Assembly: GCF_000685095.1 (NCBI RefSeq)
Contig: NZ_BAYE01000006.1
Location: 1 to 64,000, forward strand
From: Paraburkholderia caledonica NBRC 102488
GTDB taxonomy: Bacteria; Pseudomonadota; Gammaproteobacteria; Burkholderiales; Burkholderiaceae
Direction of reading: 5' to 3'
DNA: 64,000 bases
Positions within the stretch are counted from its first letter, which is position 1; the number at the start of each line of letters is the position of its first letter. The position numbers were made by a program, and so were the translations under genes. Positions 26,921-34,934 of the stretch are shown here, in pieces. A model generated the notes under the pieces. It was not told where the DNA came from. It did not search any database and saw only the letters and a program-made list of their open reading frames with translations.

Positions 26921-28324
26921 TTATGCGCCCTTGGCGACTTGTGCGTCGGTCATGTGATGCTTGTCGTCCACACGCTTGACCAACAGATTGCAGATGAAGC
27001 CGATCACCAGCAGCACGGCCATGATGTGAACCGTCATCGTGTAGGCGTCGGCTTTTGCCACGCCGTGCGCGACTTCATAGGCGCGGATGTAATTGACGAG
27101 CACCGGGCCCGCAACGCCAGCCGCGGCCCACGCGGTCAGCAAACGTCCATGAATGCCGCCGACGAATGCCGTGCCGAACATGTCGGCGAGATAGGCGGGC
27201 ACCGTCGCAAAGCCGCCGCCGTACATCGTGAGGATGATGCAGTAGGCCAGCACGAAGAGCGCCATCTGACCTGACGCGGCGAAACTCGGCACCAGGAAGT
27301 ACAGCACCGCGCCGAGCGCGAAAAAGATGAAGTAGGTGTTCTTGCGGCCGATCCAGTCCGAAGCCGATGCCCACACGAAGCGGCCACCCATGTTGAACAG
27401 CGACAGCAGGCCGACAAAGCCGGCTGCGGCGGCCGCCGTCACGGTGCCCTTGAAGCTTTCCTGGATCATCACCGAAGCCTGGCCGAGAATGCCGATGCCT
27501 GCAGTGACGTTCAGGAACAGCACGAGCCAGATCAGATAGAACTGCGGCGTCTTCAGGGCCTCGTCGATGTGCACGTGGTTGCGCGTGATCATCTTTTGCT
27601 GCGAGGTTTGCGGCGGAGTCCAGCCTGCCGGTTTCCAGTCCGCCGGCGGCACGCGAATGGCCAAGGCGCCAATCGACATCGAGATGAAGTACACGATGCC
27701 GAGCACGATAAACGTCTCAGCTACGCCGATGCTCGTTGCGCTGCGGAAGTGATTCATCAGCGCGACCGACAACGGCGCCGCGATCATCGCGCCGCCGCCG
27801 AAGCCCATGATCGCCATGCCGGTCGCCATGCCGCGGCGGTCCGGAAACCAGCGGATCAGCGTCGACACCGGCGATACGTAGCCCAAGCCGAGCCCGATCC
27901 CGCCGATCACGCCATAGCCGAGATACAGCAGCACGATCTGGTGCAAGTACACGCCCAGCGCGGAAATAAGGAAGCCTCCGCCGAAGCAGCAGGCAGCCGT
28001 GAACATCGTGCGGCGCGGGCCGACGTGTTCGAGCCACTTGCCTGCAAACGCCGCCGACAGGCCGAGGAATACGATCGCCAGCGAGAAAATCCAGCCGAGA
28101 GAGGTCAGCGACCAGTCGTCCGCAGTGGATTGCGTGATGCCGATAACCTTGGTGAGCGGGCCGTTGAACACGGAGAACGCATAGGCCTGGCCGATACAGA
28201 GATGAACGGCAAGTGCCGCGGGCGGAACCATCCAGCGCGAAAACCCGGGTTTTGCGATGGTGGCTTCCTTGGAAAAGAATGGCGCGGAGCCTGAATTGTG
28301 CTGCGGCTCGGTGATACTGCTCAT
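26921..28324 (-). CDS. OFA-family MFS transporter (oxalate/formate antiporter type)
   Basis: A 467-residue inner-membrane transporter with 12 predicted helices and a ~35-residue hydrophilic N-terminal tail. It has the OFA-family motif GLGYVSPVSTLIRWFPDRRGMATGMAIMGFG and the MFS loop motif RFVWASASDWIGRKNTYF. The family moves small carboxylates (oxalate, formate, pyruvate and others); specificity cannot be read here. It is followed at once by a 42-aa membrane protein. An inverted repeat at 28415-28447 lies ~90 bases upstream. A second OFA transporter, closer to OxlT, is at 40927-42273. Confidence 0.9.
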   Translation of the reverse strand: MSSITEPQHNSGSAPFFSKEATIAKPGFSRWMVPPAALAVHLCIGQAYAFSVFNGPLTKVIGITQSTADDWSLTSLGWIFSLAIVFLGLSAAFAGKWLEHVGPRRTMFTAACCFGGGFLISALGVYLHQIVLLYLGYGVIGGIGLGLGYVSPVSTLIRWFPDRRGMATGMAIMGFGGGAMIAAPLSVALMNHFRSATSIGVAETFIVLGIVYFISMSIGALAIRVPPADWKPAGWTPPQTSQQKMITRNHVHIDEALKTPQFYLIWLVLFLNVTAGIGILGQASVMIQESFKGTVTAAAAAGFVGLLSLFNMGGRFVWASASDWIGRKNTYFIFFALGAVLYFLVPSFAASGQMALFVLAYCIILTMYGGGFATVPAYLADMFGTAFVGGIHGRLLTAWAAAGVAGPVLVNYIRAYEVAHGVAKADAYTMTVHIMAVLLVIGFICNLLVKRVDDKHHMTDAQVAKGA

Positions 28325-28414
28325 GGTCGGTCTCCCGGAAAGCGAAGTCTTTGTTATCGGCGCATCAGACCGAATGCTTTAGTGTTGGCGGCGTAAAAAT
28401 TGCTATTGGATGCT

Positions 28415-28447
28415 GGTTCATATATGCGGCTGATCTTCATATGAACC
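28415..28447 (-). promoter_or_regulatory. Inverted repeat upstream of OFA transporter (putative operator)
   Basis: GGTTCATAT (28415-28423) and its exact complement ATATGAACC (28439-28447) are 15 bases apart. The right half is part of a smaller palindrome, TTCATATGAA. It lies in the 371-base gap upstream of the OFA gene, where I see no coding sequence. It looks like an operator; the regulator is unknown. Confidence 0.55.
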
Positions 28448-28635
28448 TGCGCAAATTCCGCTGGAAACTTGCTTGGTCGAACGATAGGGCGGCAGGCCCG
28501 GGTTGGCAATATGAGATAGAAGTGCATAAGGCATTGCCCGAGGAAATGCGACCAAGATCTGTCACATCGCGGCAGCCATCGCGTCAATTCGAGGTACGGC
28601 CTACCGAAAAGGCCGTTCCACCCAGGGCATAAAGT

Positions 28636-28677
28636 AAAAAAAGCCGACAGTGGCAATCGCGCCACGCCGGCTTTTTC
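28636..28677. terminator. Bidirectional rho-independent terminator
   Basis: AAAAAGCCG (28638-28646) and CGGCTTTTT (28668-28676) pair, with an inner TGGC/GCCA stem. A-run and T-run flank both sides. On the minus strand it follows no gene directly except the upstream OFA promoter region; it insulates that region from the MHS gene ending at 28696. Confidence 0.7.
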
Positions 28678-28695
28678 TTAACCGCGGTCGGTCAT

Positions 28696-30012
28696 TCAGA
28701 CAGTGCGCCCGGTTTTCATCTTCGCGGCGACTAGCACTGAAATCAGGCAACCGATTGCGAGGTAGCCCGCCACCGGGTGCCACGAACCGCCGGCAAAACT
28801 CACCAGCGCGACCGCGATGAACGGCGTGAAGCCGCCGCCAACCACACTCGCTACCTGGTAGCCGACGCCCGCGCCGCTGTAGCGATATTCGGTGCCGAAG
28901 AGTTCGGTGAACATCGGCTGCTGAACGCTTACCACCATGTCATGCGCGATGTTCGCGAGCATCACGGCGAACACGACGATCCACACGGTGGAGCGCGCTT
29001 CGAGAGCAAGAAAAAACGGCACCGCGCTGAACATGCCGACGAGCGCGCCGACGATATAAACGCGGCGCCGGCCGAAACGGTCGGCGAGCATTGCAAAGAG
29101 CGGAATTGTCACGCAGCTCACGGCGCCGACGAGCAGGCCGATCGTGAGGAAAAATTCGCGCGGCATGTGAAGATTCGCGGTCGAGTAGTTGAGCGCGAAC
29201 GCGGTCACGATGTACATCGTGAACAGCTCGGCAAGACGCAGCGCAATGATCAGCAGGAACGCCTTCGGATGACGCAGCAGAGCTTCGACAATCGGCAGCC
29301 GCACACTGCGTTCGCCGCGCGCGCCGACTTTTTCGACGAACTCCTGCGACTCTTCCATGCTGGAGCGAATCCACATCGCAATCAACACCAGCACCACGCT
29401 GAACAGAAACGGCAAGCGCCAGCCCCAGCTCATGAACGACGCGTTATCCATCGAGCGGCTGATCAGCGCGACGAGGCCCGTCGCCAGCACGAGGCCCACG
29501 CCGTAGCCGACCTGCACGCCGCTGCTGTAAAACGCCTTCTTCTTTTCCGGCGCGCTTTCGACGGCCATCAACGCTGCGCCGCCCCATTCGCCGCCGACCG
29601 CGAAGCCCTGAATCGCGCGCAGCGTGACGAGCAGCACCGGCGCGAGCCAGCCGATCGTCGAAAACGACGGTAATAGGCCGATTGCAGCGGTAGAAAGGCC
29701 CATCATCATGACAGTGAGCACCAACATGCGCTTGCGGCCGAGCCTATCGCCAAAGTGGCCGAACACGAAGCCGCCGAGCGGGCGGAACAGAAAGCCGACG
29801 CCGAATGTGGCGAAGGCTGCCAGCGTGCCCATCGCCGGGCTTACTTTCGGAAAGAACTCGGCGTTGAAGACCAGTGCCGCAACGATCCCGTACAGCAGAA
29901 AGTCGTACCAGTCGACGACAGCGCCGATGAAGCTGCCGAGCGCCGCTTTGCGTGCCCGGCTGCGCGCCGCGCGATTGCCGGCCGCTGCGGCCGGCGAGAG
30001 GGTGGTGCTCAT
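28696..30012 (-). CDS. MHS-family MFS transporter (ShiA/KgtP/ProP type)
   Basis: A 438-residue inner-membrane protein with 12 predicted helices. It carries the metabolite:H+ symporter signatures GSFIGAVVDWYDFLLYG at the N-terminus and FRPLGGFVFGHFGDRLGRKRML in loop 2-3, plus RAIQGFAVGGEWGGA. The family imports shikimate, alpha-ketoglutarate, citrate, betaine or aromatic acids; the substrate is not evident. It lies between the OFA transporter and the GntR regulator, divergent from the latter, so the regulator may also act on it. Confidence 0.92.
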   Translation of the reverse strand: MSTTLSPAAAAGNRAARSRARKAALGSFIGAVVDWYDFLLYGIVAALVFNAEFFPKVSPAMGTLAAFATFGVGFLFRPLGGFVFGHFGDRLGRKRMLVLTVMMMGLSTAAIGLLPSFSTIGWLAPVLLVTLRAIQGFAVGGEWGGAALMAVESAPEKKKAFYSSGVQVGYGVGLVLATGLVALISRSMDNASFMSWGWRLPFLFSVVLVLIAMWIRSSMEESQEFVEKVGARGERSVRLPIVEALLRHPKAFLLIIALRLAELFTMYIVTAFALNYSTANLHMPREFFLTIGLLVGAVSCVTIPLFAMLADRFGRRRVYIVGALVGMFSAVPFFLALEARSTVWIVVFAVMLANIAHDMVVSVQQPMFTELFGTEYRYSGAGVGYQVASVVGGGFTPFIAVALVSFAGGSWHPVAGYLAIGCLISVLVAAKMKTGRTV

Positions 30013-30281
30013 ACGGTCTCCTTGGATTCTCGAAACACTGCCGACCGGCGCCGTCGCGGCTTATGCCTGCGCAGCTAATCGGTTGCAGGATGTGCGGAAG
30101 ATTAATACGAGGCAGGCGCCGAACACTCCGCAATTCGGCGATACTGCGCGATCTTCGGACGCTACTGCGCGCATAGCGCGCGTTTTCCGCGTATACACGG
30201 AGCGGCGCGAGTTTAATTGAAGGGCAGGCGGGACGGAGCGGTGCGTGCTACCGTAAGAGGTGCCACGAAAACAACAGTCGC

Positions 30282-30296
30282 TGATATACTACATAC
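30282..30296 (+). promoter_or_regulatory. Putative GntR/FCD operator, copy 1
   Basis: TGATATACTACATAC matches the 15-bp motif found twice upstream of the ThDP-enzyme gene, with two differences at adjacent central positions. It lies 86 bases before the small ORF that precedes gntR, in the 355-base gap divergent from the MHS gene. This fits autoregulation. Confidence 0.55.
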
Positions 30297-30328
30297 CGAA
30301 TATTGATTTTTGCGGCGATGCAGCATAT

Positions 30329-30353
30329 GATTGAGTCATTCGTTCACTCAATC
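30329..30353. promoter_or_regulatory. Perfect 8-bp inverted repeat before gntR unit
   Basis: GATTGAGT (30329-30336) and ACTCAATC (30346-30353) are exact complements, 9 bases apart. They end 15 bases before the ATG of the 72-aa ORF. This could be a second operator or a hairpin in the leader of the gntR transcript. Confidence 0.5.
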
Positions 30354-30367
30354 GTTTGGAGCTACAA

Positions 30368-30586
30368 ATGGAATTTGTTCCTCTCTCGCTGCTGGCTGCC
30401 GCTGTTGTTGGCTTAGGCTGTTCCGCCACCGTTCTGCTGGCCCGCTGGATTCCGCAGCCGGTCGCGCAACTCGCAGCGCAACATGGCCGCTTCATCGGCC
30501 TTGACGAGCAGCGCGCGGAAGCGGCAGTGCCTTATCGTATGCATGTTCAACAAGAGGCGATGAATGTCGTCGGAACTTCAAACTGA
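30368..30586 (+). CDS. Small putative membrane protein overlapping gntR
   Basis: A 72-residue ORF with an N-terminal hydrophobic segment (VPLSLLAAAVVGLGCSATVLLARW) and a hydrophilic tail. TTGGAG lies about 7 bases before its ATG. Its last 23 bases overlap the start of the GntR gene, so it could couple translation of the regulator. I do not recognise the family; it may be a genuine small protein or a translated leader. Confidence 0.5.
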   Translation: MEFVPLSLLAAAVVGLGCSATVLLARWIPQPVAQLAAQHGRFIGLDEQRAEAAVPYRMHVQQEAMNVVGTSN

Positions 30587-31283
30587 AGCAGTGGCAACTC
30601 CTTTGACATTGTCTTTACAGCCTATCGGCGCAAGCGCGAGCTTGCGCGATCAGGCTTACGCAATGTTGCGTCAGGCTATTGCCGACGCGGACATCTACCA
30701 GACTCGAGATGAAATCCGTCTGGACGAGCGCGTGCTGAGCGAAACGCTCGGAGTAAGCCGGACGCCGGTGCGCGAGGCAATGACGCTGCTCGAGCAGGAA
30801 GGCTTTCTGCGCATGGTCCCCCGTCGCGGCATCTACATCGTGCGCAAGAGCAAGCGCGAGATCGTCGAAATGATCCACATGTGGGCCGCGCTCGAAAGCA
30901 TGGCTGCGCGTCTCGCGACACAGCGCGCTACAGACGAGGAAATCGCCCGCCTGCGGCACATGTTCGACAATTTCCGCGACGCCACGCCGGCCGAGCACAT
31001 TGCCGAGTATTCCGACGCGAACATCGCCTTTCACCAGGCAATCGTCGAGTTGTCGAAGTCGCAGATCATTCTCGACACCATCAAGAATATTTTTATCCAC
31101 GTGCGCGCGATCCGGCGCATGACCATCTCGCAGAGCGATCGCGCTTCGCGGTCGATCGTCGACCATTTACGCATCATCGAGGCGCTGGAGAAGCGGGACA
31201 CGGAACTGGCCGAACGTCTTACGCGTCAGCATTCGCTCGACCTGGCGGCGTTCGTGGAGAAGAATTGCGATTTTCTCGACTGA
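30564..31283 (+). CDS. GntR-family regulator, FadR/FCD subfamily
   Basis: A 239-residue repressor-type regulator. The winged helix-turn-helix spans ~25-95 (RLDERVLSETLGVSRTPVREAMTLLEQEGFLRMVPRRGIYI), followed by an all-helical FCD ligand-binding domain to the end, with Asp and His positions (SDANIAFHQAI, then SIVDHLRIIEAL) typical for metal-assisted carboxylate binding. AGAGG precedes the ATG. It sits upstream of the ThDP/CoA operon on the same strand, and matching 15-bp motifs occur in front of both. It probably controls that operon in response to an organic acid. Confidence 0.92.
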   Translation: MSSELQTEAVATPLTLSLQPIGASASLRDQAYAMLRQAIADADIYQTRDEIRLDERVLSETLGVSRTPVREAMTLLEQEGFLRMVPRRGIYIVRKSKREIVEMIHMWAALESMAARLATQRATDEEIARLRHMFDNFRDATPAEHIAEYSDANIAFHQAIVELSKSQIILDTIKNIFIHVRAIRRMTISQSDRASRSIVDHLRIIEALEKRDTELAERLTRQHSLDLAAFVEKNCDFLD

Positions 31284-31330
31284 CAACTTAAGTTAGACGA
31301 GGCCGCTGCCAGCGGTCTTGCATCAGAAGC

Positions 31331-31368
31331 AAAAAAGCCCGCGGTGTTCACACACTGCGGGCTTTTTT
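31331..31368 (+). terminator. Rho-independent terminator after gntR
   Basis: AAAAAAGCCCGC (31331-31342) pairs perfectly with GCGGGCTTTTTT (31357-31368) and ends in a T-run. It separates gntR from the downstream operon. Confidence 0.9.
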
Positions 31369-31421
31369 CATTGCGGGTTGGCGCGTAGGGAAACACCGCG
31401 CTTGACGTCTTGTGAAATGTG

Positions 31422-31436
31422 GTATGTGATATATCA
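31422..31436 (-). promoter_or_regulatory. Putative GntR/FCD operator, copy 2 (inverted)
   Basis: GTATGTGATATATCA is the exact reverse complement of the motif at 31584-31598, 148 bases downstream. The pair in opposite orientation in front of the ThDP operon could allow looping by a dimeric regulator. Confidence 0.6.
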
Positions 31437-31572
31437 GCAGGGCGCGGTTATTGAGGCTGCTCAGTGTTTTCCCTCGAAGCGATGGTCAGGACGAAGCGCG
31501 ATAAGCAGCGATCCCTTGTCCTGTAAGGCTCTTCATGGGAATGCAAGTGTTGGAAACGCCGTTGGATAACTC

Positions 31573-31606
31573 TTGCCACTTATTGATATATCACATACTG
31601 TATGTG
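31573..31606 (+). promoter_or_regulatory. Putative promoter with embedded operator (copy 3) for the ThDP operon
   Basis: A possible -35 TTGCCA (31573-31578) and -10 TACTGT (31596-31601) have a 17-base spacer. The motif TGATATATCACATAC (31584-31598) fills that spacer, and CACATACTGTATGTG (31592-31606) is a perfect palindrome across the -10. Binding here would block RNA polymerase. The rest of the 514-base gap 31284-31797 shows no gene; the leader before 31798 is ~190 bases long. Confidence 0.55.
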
Positions 31607-31797
31607 GAGAAGTCAGGATAAAACGCGAAGGCGTGTCCCGGAGCGGGGCATCAGTCAATAACCGTTACAGAACCACCAAGCAGCAGTCTTTCATGGGACC
31701 GGAGTAAGCGCTCACGCGTAGACCTCCATCGATGCCAAAGCATGGGACCGGACCGAGCGCAAGAGCGCGGGCTCCGGTCGACACACAGGAGACGACC

Positions 31798-33561
31798 ATG
31801 TCTGCAGTTGTTTCATCCCTGAACCCAAGCACAGCCAGCACCACCGCCGAAGACACGCTCAAGCAGAAGACGCGCAACGCGGGCGTCGTCTCGGGCGGCC
31901 ATCTGGTCGCGAAGGCGCTAAAAAACGAAGGGGTCGATACGATCTTCACGCTGTGCGGCGGCCACATCATCGACATTTACGACGGTTGTGTGGACGAAGG
32001 GATTCGCATCATCGACGTGCGGCATGAGCAGGTCGCGGCGCACGCGGCAGACGGCTATGCGCGGCAGACCGGCAAGCTCGGCTGCGTGGTCACCACCGCG
32101 GGGCCCGGGTGCACGAACGCGGTGACGGGCATCGCGACCGCGTTCCGCTCGGAGAGCCCGATCCTGCATATCGGTGGACAGGGAGCGCTGACGCAGCACA
32201 AGATGGGGTCGCTGCAAGACCTGCCGCACGTCGACATCATGGCGCCTATCACGAAGTTTGCCGCCAGCGTGTCGAGCACGGAGCGGGTCGCCGACATGAT
32301 CTCGATGGCCGCGCGCGAGTGCTTCAACGGCGCGCCCGGTCCGGCATACCTGGAAATTCCGCGTGACGTACTCGACCGCGAAGTCGACCTCACGCGCGCG
32401 GTCGTGCCGCAGCCGGGTCACTATCGCGCGTCGACCAAATCGATTGGCGACCCGCGCGACATCGAGAAACTCGCGGACATTCTCGTCAATTCCGAGCGCC
32501 CCGCGATTCTGTACGGACAGCAGGTGTGGACCGCCCGCGGTCATGAGGAAGCGATCGCGCTGCTACGCGGCCTCGACATTCCCGGCTATTTCAATGGCGC
32601 GAGCCGCGGGCTGCTGCCGCCGGGCGATCCACATCACTTCGACCGCACGCGTTCACAGGCGTTTGCCAATGCGGACGTTCTCATTGTCGTCGGCACGCCG
32701 TTCGATTTTCGGATGGGGTATGGCAAGCGCATCAGTAAAGAACTGACGCTTGTGCAGATCGACATGGACTACCGGACTGTCGGCAAGAACCGCGATATCG
32801 ACCTCGGCCTGGTCGGCGATCCGGGTGCGATCCTCGCCGCTGTATTGCAAGCCGCAAGCGGCCGCCTGAAGGACGACAAGCGTCAGGCACGCCGCAAGTG
32901 GATGGCGCAGTTGCAGGACGCGGAAGCGACGGCAACTGAAAAACTCATGCCGCTCTTCAAGTCGAACAGCACGCCGATTCATCCGTATCGCGTGGCCTAC
33001 GAGCTCAACGAGTTTCTCTCCGACGACACCGTTTATATCGGCGACGGCGGCGACGTCGTGACGATCTCCGCGCAAGCAGTTCGTCCGCGCCGTCCTGGCC
33101 AATGGATGGACCCGGGCGCGCTCGGCTCGCTCGGTGTCGGTACCGGATTCGCGCTTGCGGCCAAGATCGCGCATCCGCAGAAAGAAGTGCTGTGCTACTA
33201 CGGCGACGGCTCGTTCGGCATGACCGCATTCGACATGGAAACGGCAAACCGCTTCGGCGCACCGTACCTCGCGGTGATCGGCAACAACTCGGCGATGAAC
33301 CAGATCCGCTACGGTCAGCTCGCCAAATATGGCGACGAGCGCGGCAATGTCGGCAACCTGCTGAGCGACGTGCCCTTCAGCAAGTTCGCCGAGATGCTCG
33401 GCGGCCACGGCGAGGAAGTGCGCGACCCGGCGCAGATCGCGGGTGCGTTGCAGCGTGCACGCGAAGCGATTCATCGCACGGGGCGCTCGGCTGTCGTCAA
33501 CATCTGGGTCGACCCGCGCGAGTACGCGCCGGGCACGAAGAACCAGACCATGTACAAGTAA
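31798..33561 (+). CDS. ThDP-dependent enzyme of the acetolactate synthase / 2-hydroxyacyl-CoA lyase superfamily
   Basis: A 587-residue, three-domain thiamine-diphosphate enzyme. The catalytic Glu is Glu77 in VRHEQVAAHAADGYA. The ThDP/Mg motif GDGSFGMTAFDMETA...GNN starts at 469. AGGAGA precedes the ATG at 31798. Position next to frc suggests an oxalyl-CoA decarboxylase role. However, it lacks the DYEE segment and the NNGIYRG block I recall for canonical Oxc proteins, and at the first site it reads GSLQDLPHVDIMAPITKF, closer to ALS/HACL enzymes. It may decarboxylate or cleave another short acyl-CoA. It is first in a four-gene operon. Confidence 0.8.
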   Translation: MSAVVSSLNPSTASTTAEDTLKQKTRNAGVVSGGHLVAKALKNEGVDTIFTLCGGHIIDIYDGCVDEGIRIIDVRHEQVAAHAADGYARQTGKLGCVVTTAGPGCTNAVTGIATAFRSESPILHIGGQGALTQHKMGSLQDLPHVDIMAPITKFAASVSSTERVADMISMAARECFNGAPGPAYLEIPRDVLDREVDLTRAVVPQPGHYRASTKSIGDPRDIEKLADILVNSERPAILYGQQVWTARGHEEAIALLRGLDIPGYFNGASRGLLPPGDPHHFDRTRSQAFANADVLIVVGTPFDFRMGYGKRISKELTLVQIDMDYRTVGKNRDIDLGLVGDPGAILAAVLQAASGRLKDDKRQARRKWMAQLQDAEATATEKLMPLFKSNSTPIHPYRVAYELNEFLSDDTVYIGDGGDVVTISAQAVRPRRPGQWMDPGALGSLGVGTGFALAAKIAHPQKEVLCYYGDGSFGMTAFDMETANRFGAPYLAVIGNNSAMNQIRYGQLAKYGDERGNVGNLLSDVPFSKFAEMLGGHGEEVRDPAQIAGALQRAREAIHRTGRSAVVNIWVDPREYAPGTKNQTMYK

Positions 33562-33585
33562 TACGGATACCTTAGGAGACACGAC

Positions 33586-34833
33586 ATGGGCAAAGCACTC
33601 GACGGCGTGCGCATTCTCGATTTCACGCATGTGCAATCGGGCCCGACATGCACGCAATTGCTGGCGTGGTTCGGCGCGGACGTGATCAAGGTGGAGCGAG
33701 CCGGAGCAGGCGACATCACGCGTGAACAACTGCGTGACATTCCGGACGTGGACAGCTTGTACTTCACGATGCTCAACCATAACAAGCGTTCGGTCACGAT
33801 CGATACGAAGAACCCCGAAGGCAAGCAGGTTCTCGAAGCACTGATCCAGAAATGCGACGTGCTGGTGGAGAACTTTGCGCCGGGCGCGCTCGATCGCATG
33901 GGGTTTACGTGGGAGCGCATTCAGGAATTGAACCCGCGCATGATCGTTGCATCGGTGAAAGGCTTTGGCCCTGGTCCGTATGAGGACTGCAAGGTGTACG
34001 AGAACGTCGCCCAATGCGCGGGCGGTGCGGCATCCACCACGGGCTTCGACGACGGCCCGCCAGTGGTGACCGGCGCGCAGATCGGCGATAGCGGCACGGG
34101 GTTGCATCTCGCGCTCGGCATCGTCACTGCGCTTTATCAGCGCACCCAAACCGGCCGGGGACAGCGCGTACTCGCCGCCATGCAGGACGGCGTGCTCAAT
34201 CTGTGCCGCGTGAAACTGCGCGATCAGCAACGGCTCGAACGCACCGGTGTAATGAAAGAGTATCCGCAGTATCCGAACGGCAAGTTCGGCGAAGCGGTGC
34301 CGCGCGCGGGCAATGCATCTGGCGGCGGTCAGCCCGGCTGGATTCTGAAGTGCAAAGGCTGGGAGACCGATCCGAACGCATACATCTACTTCATCACGCA
34401 GGCGCCGGTGTGGGCGAAGATCTGCAACGTGATCGGCAAGGAAGAGTGGGCCACCGACCCCGACTACGCGACGCCCGCCGCGCGTCTGCCGCGCTTGAAA
34501 GAGATCTTCGCGGAGATCGAACGCTGGACCATGACCAAGACCAAGTTCGAGGCCATGCAGATCCTCAACAAGTACGACATTCCGTGCGGGCCGATTCTTT
34601 CGATGAAGGAGATCGCGGAAGAGCCCTCGCTGCGTCAAACCGGCACGATCGTCGAAGTCGATCATCCGACGCGCGGTAAATATCTGACAGTTGGCAATCC
34701 TATCAAACTGTCCGACAGCCCCACTGAAGTCAAGCGCTCGCCGCTGCTTGGCGAACATACCGACGAAGTCATGGCTGAACTGGGTTATTCACCCGAACAG
34801 ATCAGCGCATTGCGTACCGCCGGCGCCATCTAG
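33586..34833 (+). CDS. frc: Formyl-CoA:oxalate CoA-transferase-like class III CoA-transferase
   Basis: A 415-residue class III CoA-transferase. It aligns by eye with Oxalobacter Frc through long blocks: [73 protein letters not shown] and [11 protein letters not shown]. The last contains the glycine loop characteristic of Frc. The catalytic Asp lies in the MQDGVLNL block. Frc moves CoA from formyl-CoA to oxalate. It is 24 bases after the ThDP gene with TAGGAGA before its ATG. The actual acid in this operon could differ from oxalate. Confidence 0.88.
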   Translation: MGKALDGVRILDFTHVQSGPTCTQLLAWFGADVIKVERAGAGDITREQLRDIPDVDSLYFTMLNHNKRSVTIDTKNPEGKQVLEALIQKCDVLVENFAPGALDRMGFTWERIQELNPRMIVASVKGFGPGPYEDCKVYENVAQCAGGAASTTGFDDGPPVVTGAQIGDSGTGLHLALGIVTALYQRTQTGRGQRVLAAMQDGVLNLCRVKLRDQQRLERTGVMKEYPQYPNGKFGEAVPRAGNASGGGQPGWILKCKGWETDPNAYIYFITQAPVWAKICNVIGKEEWATDPDYATPAARLPRLKEIFAEIERWTMTKTKFEAMQILNKYDIPCGPILSMKEIAEEPSLRQTGTIVEVDHPTRGKYLTVGNPIKLSDSPTEVKRSPLLGEHTDEVMAELGYSPEQISALRTAGAI

Positions 34834-34858
34834 GCGCATTAGAAAAACCGTAGTGCAA

Positions 34859-34902
34859 GCCGCCCGCCGCTCGCCATTCAGGCGAGCGCGGTGCCGGGCG
34901 GC
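34859..34902 (+). repeat. Nested hairpin between frc and the acyl-CoA synthetase gene
   Basis: Outer arms GCCGCCCG (34859-34866) and CGGGCGGC (34895-34902) enclose an inner perfect stem GCTCGCC/GGCGAGC with a 5-base loop. There is no T-run, so it is more likely an mRNA-stability or processing element than a terminator. Confidence 0.6.
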
Positions 34903-34934
34903 GCCTTTCGAACCCGCATTGGAGACGGCAGGAC

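Noticed and set aside
31798..33561. Naming this gene oxc (oxalyl-CoA decarboxylase)
   Set aside because: Context with frc suggests it, but conserved Oxc blocks are missing and the sequence is closer to other ThDP lyases; only the superfamily is supported.
32653..34758. 701-codon open frame on the minus strand
   Set aside because: Antisense to the ThDP enzyme and Frc genes; the translation has no recognisable domain and shows the composition of a shadow frame.
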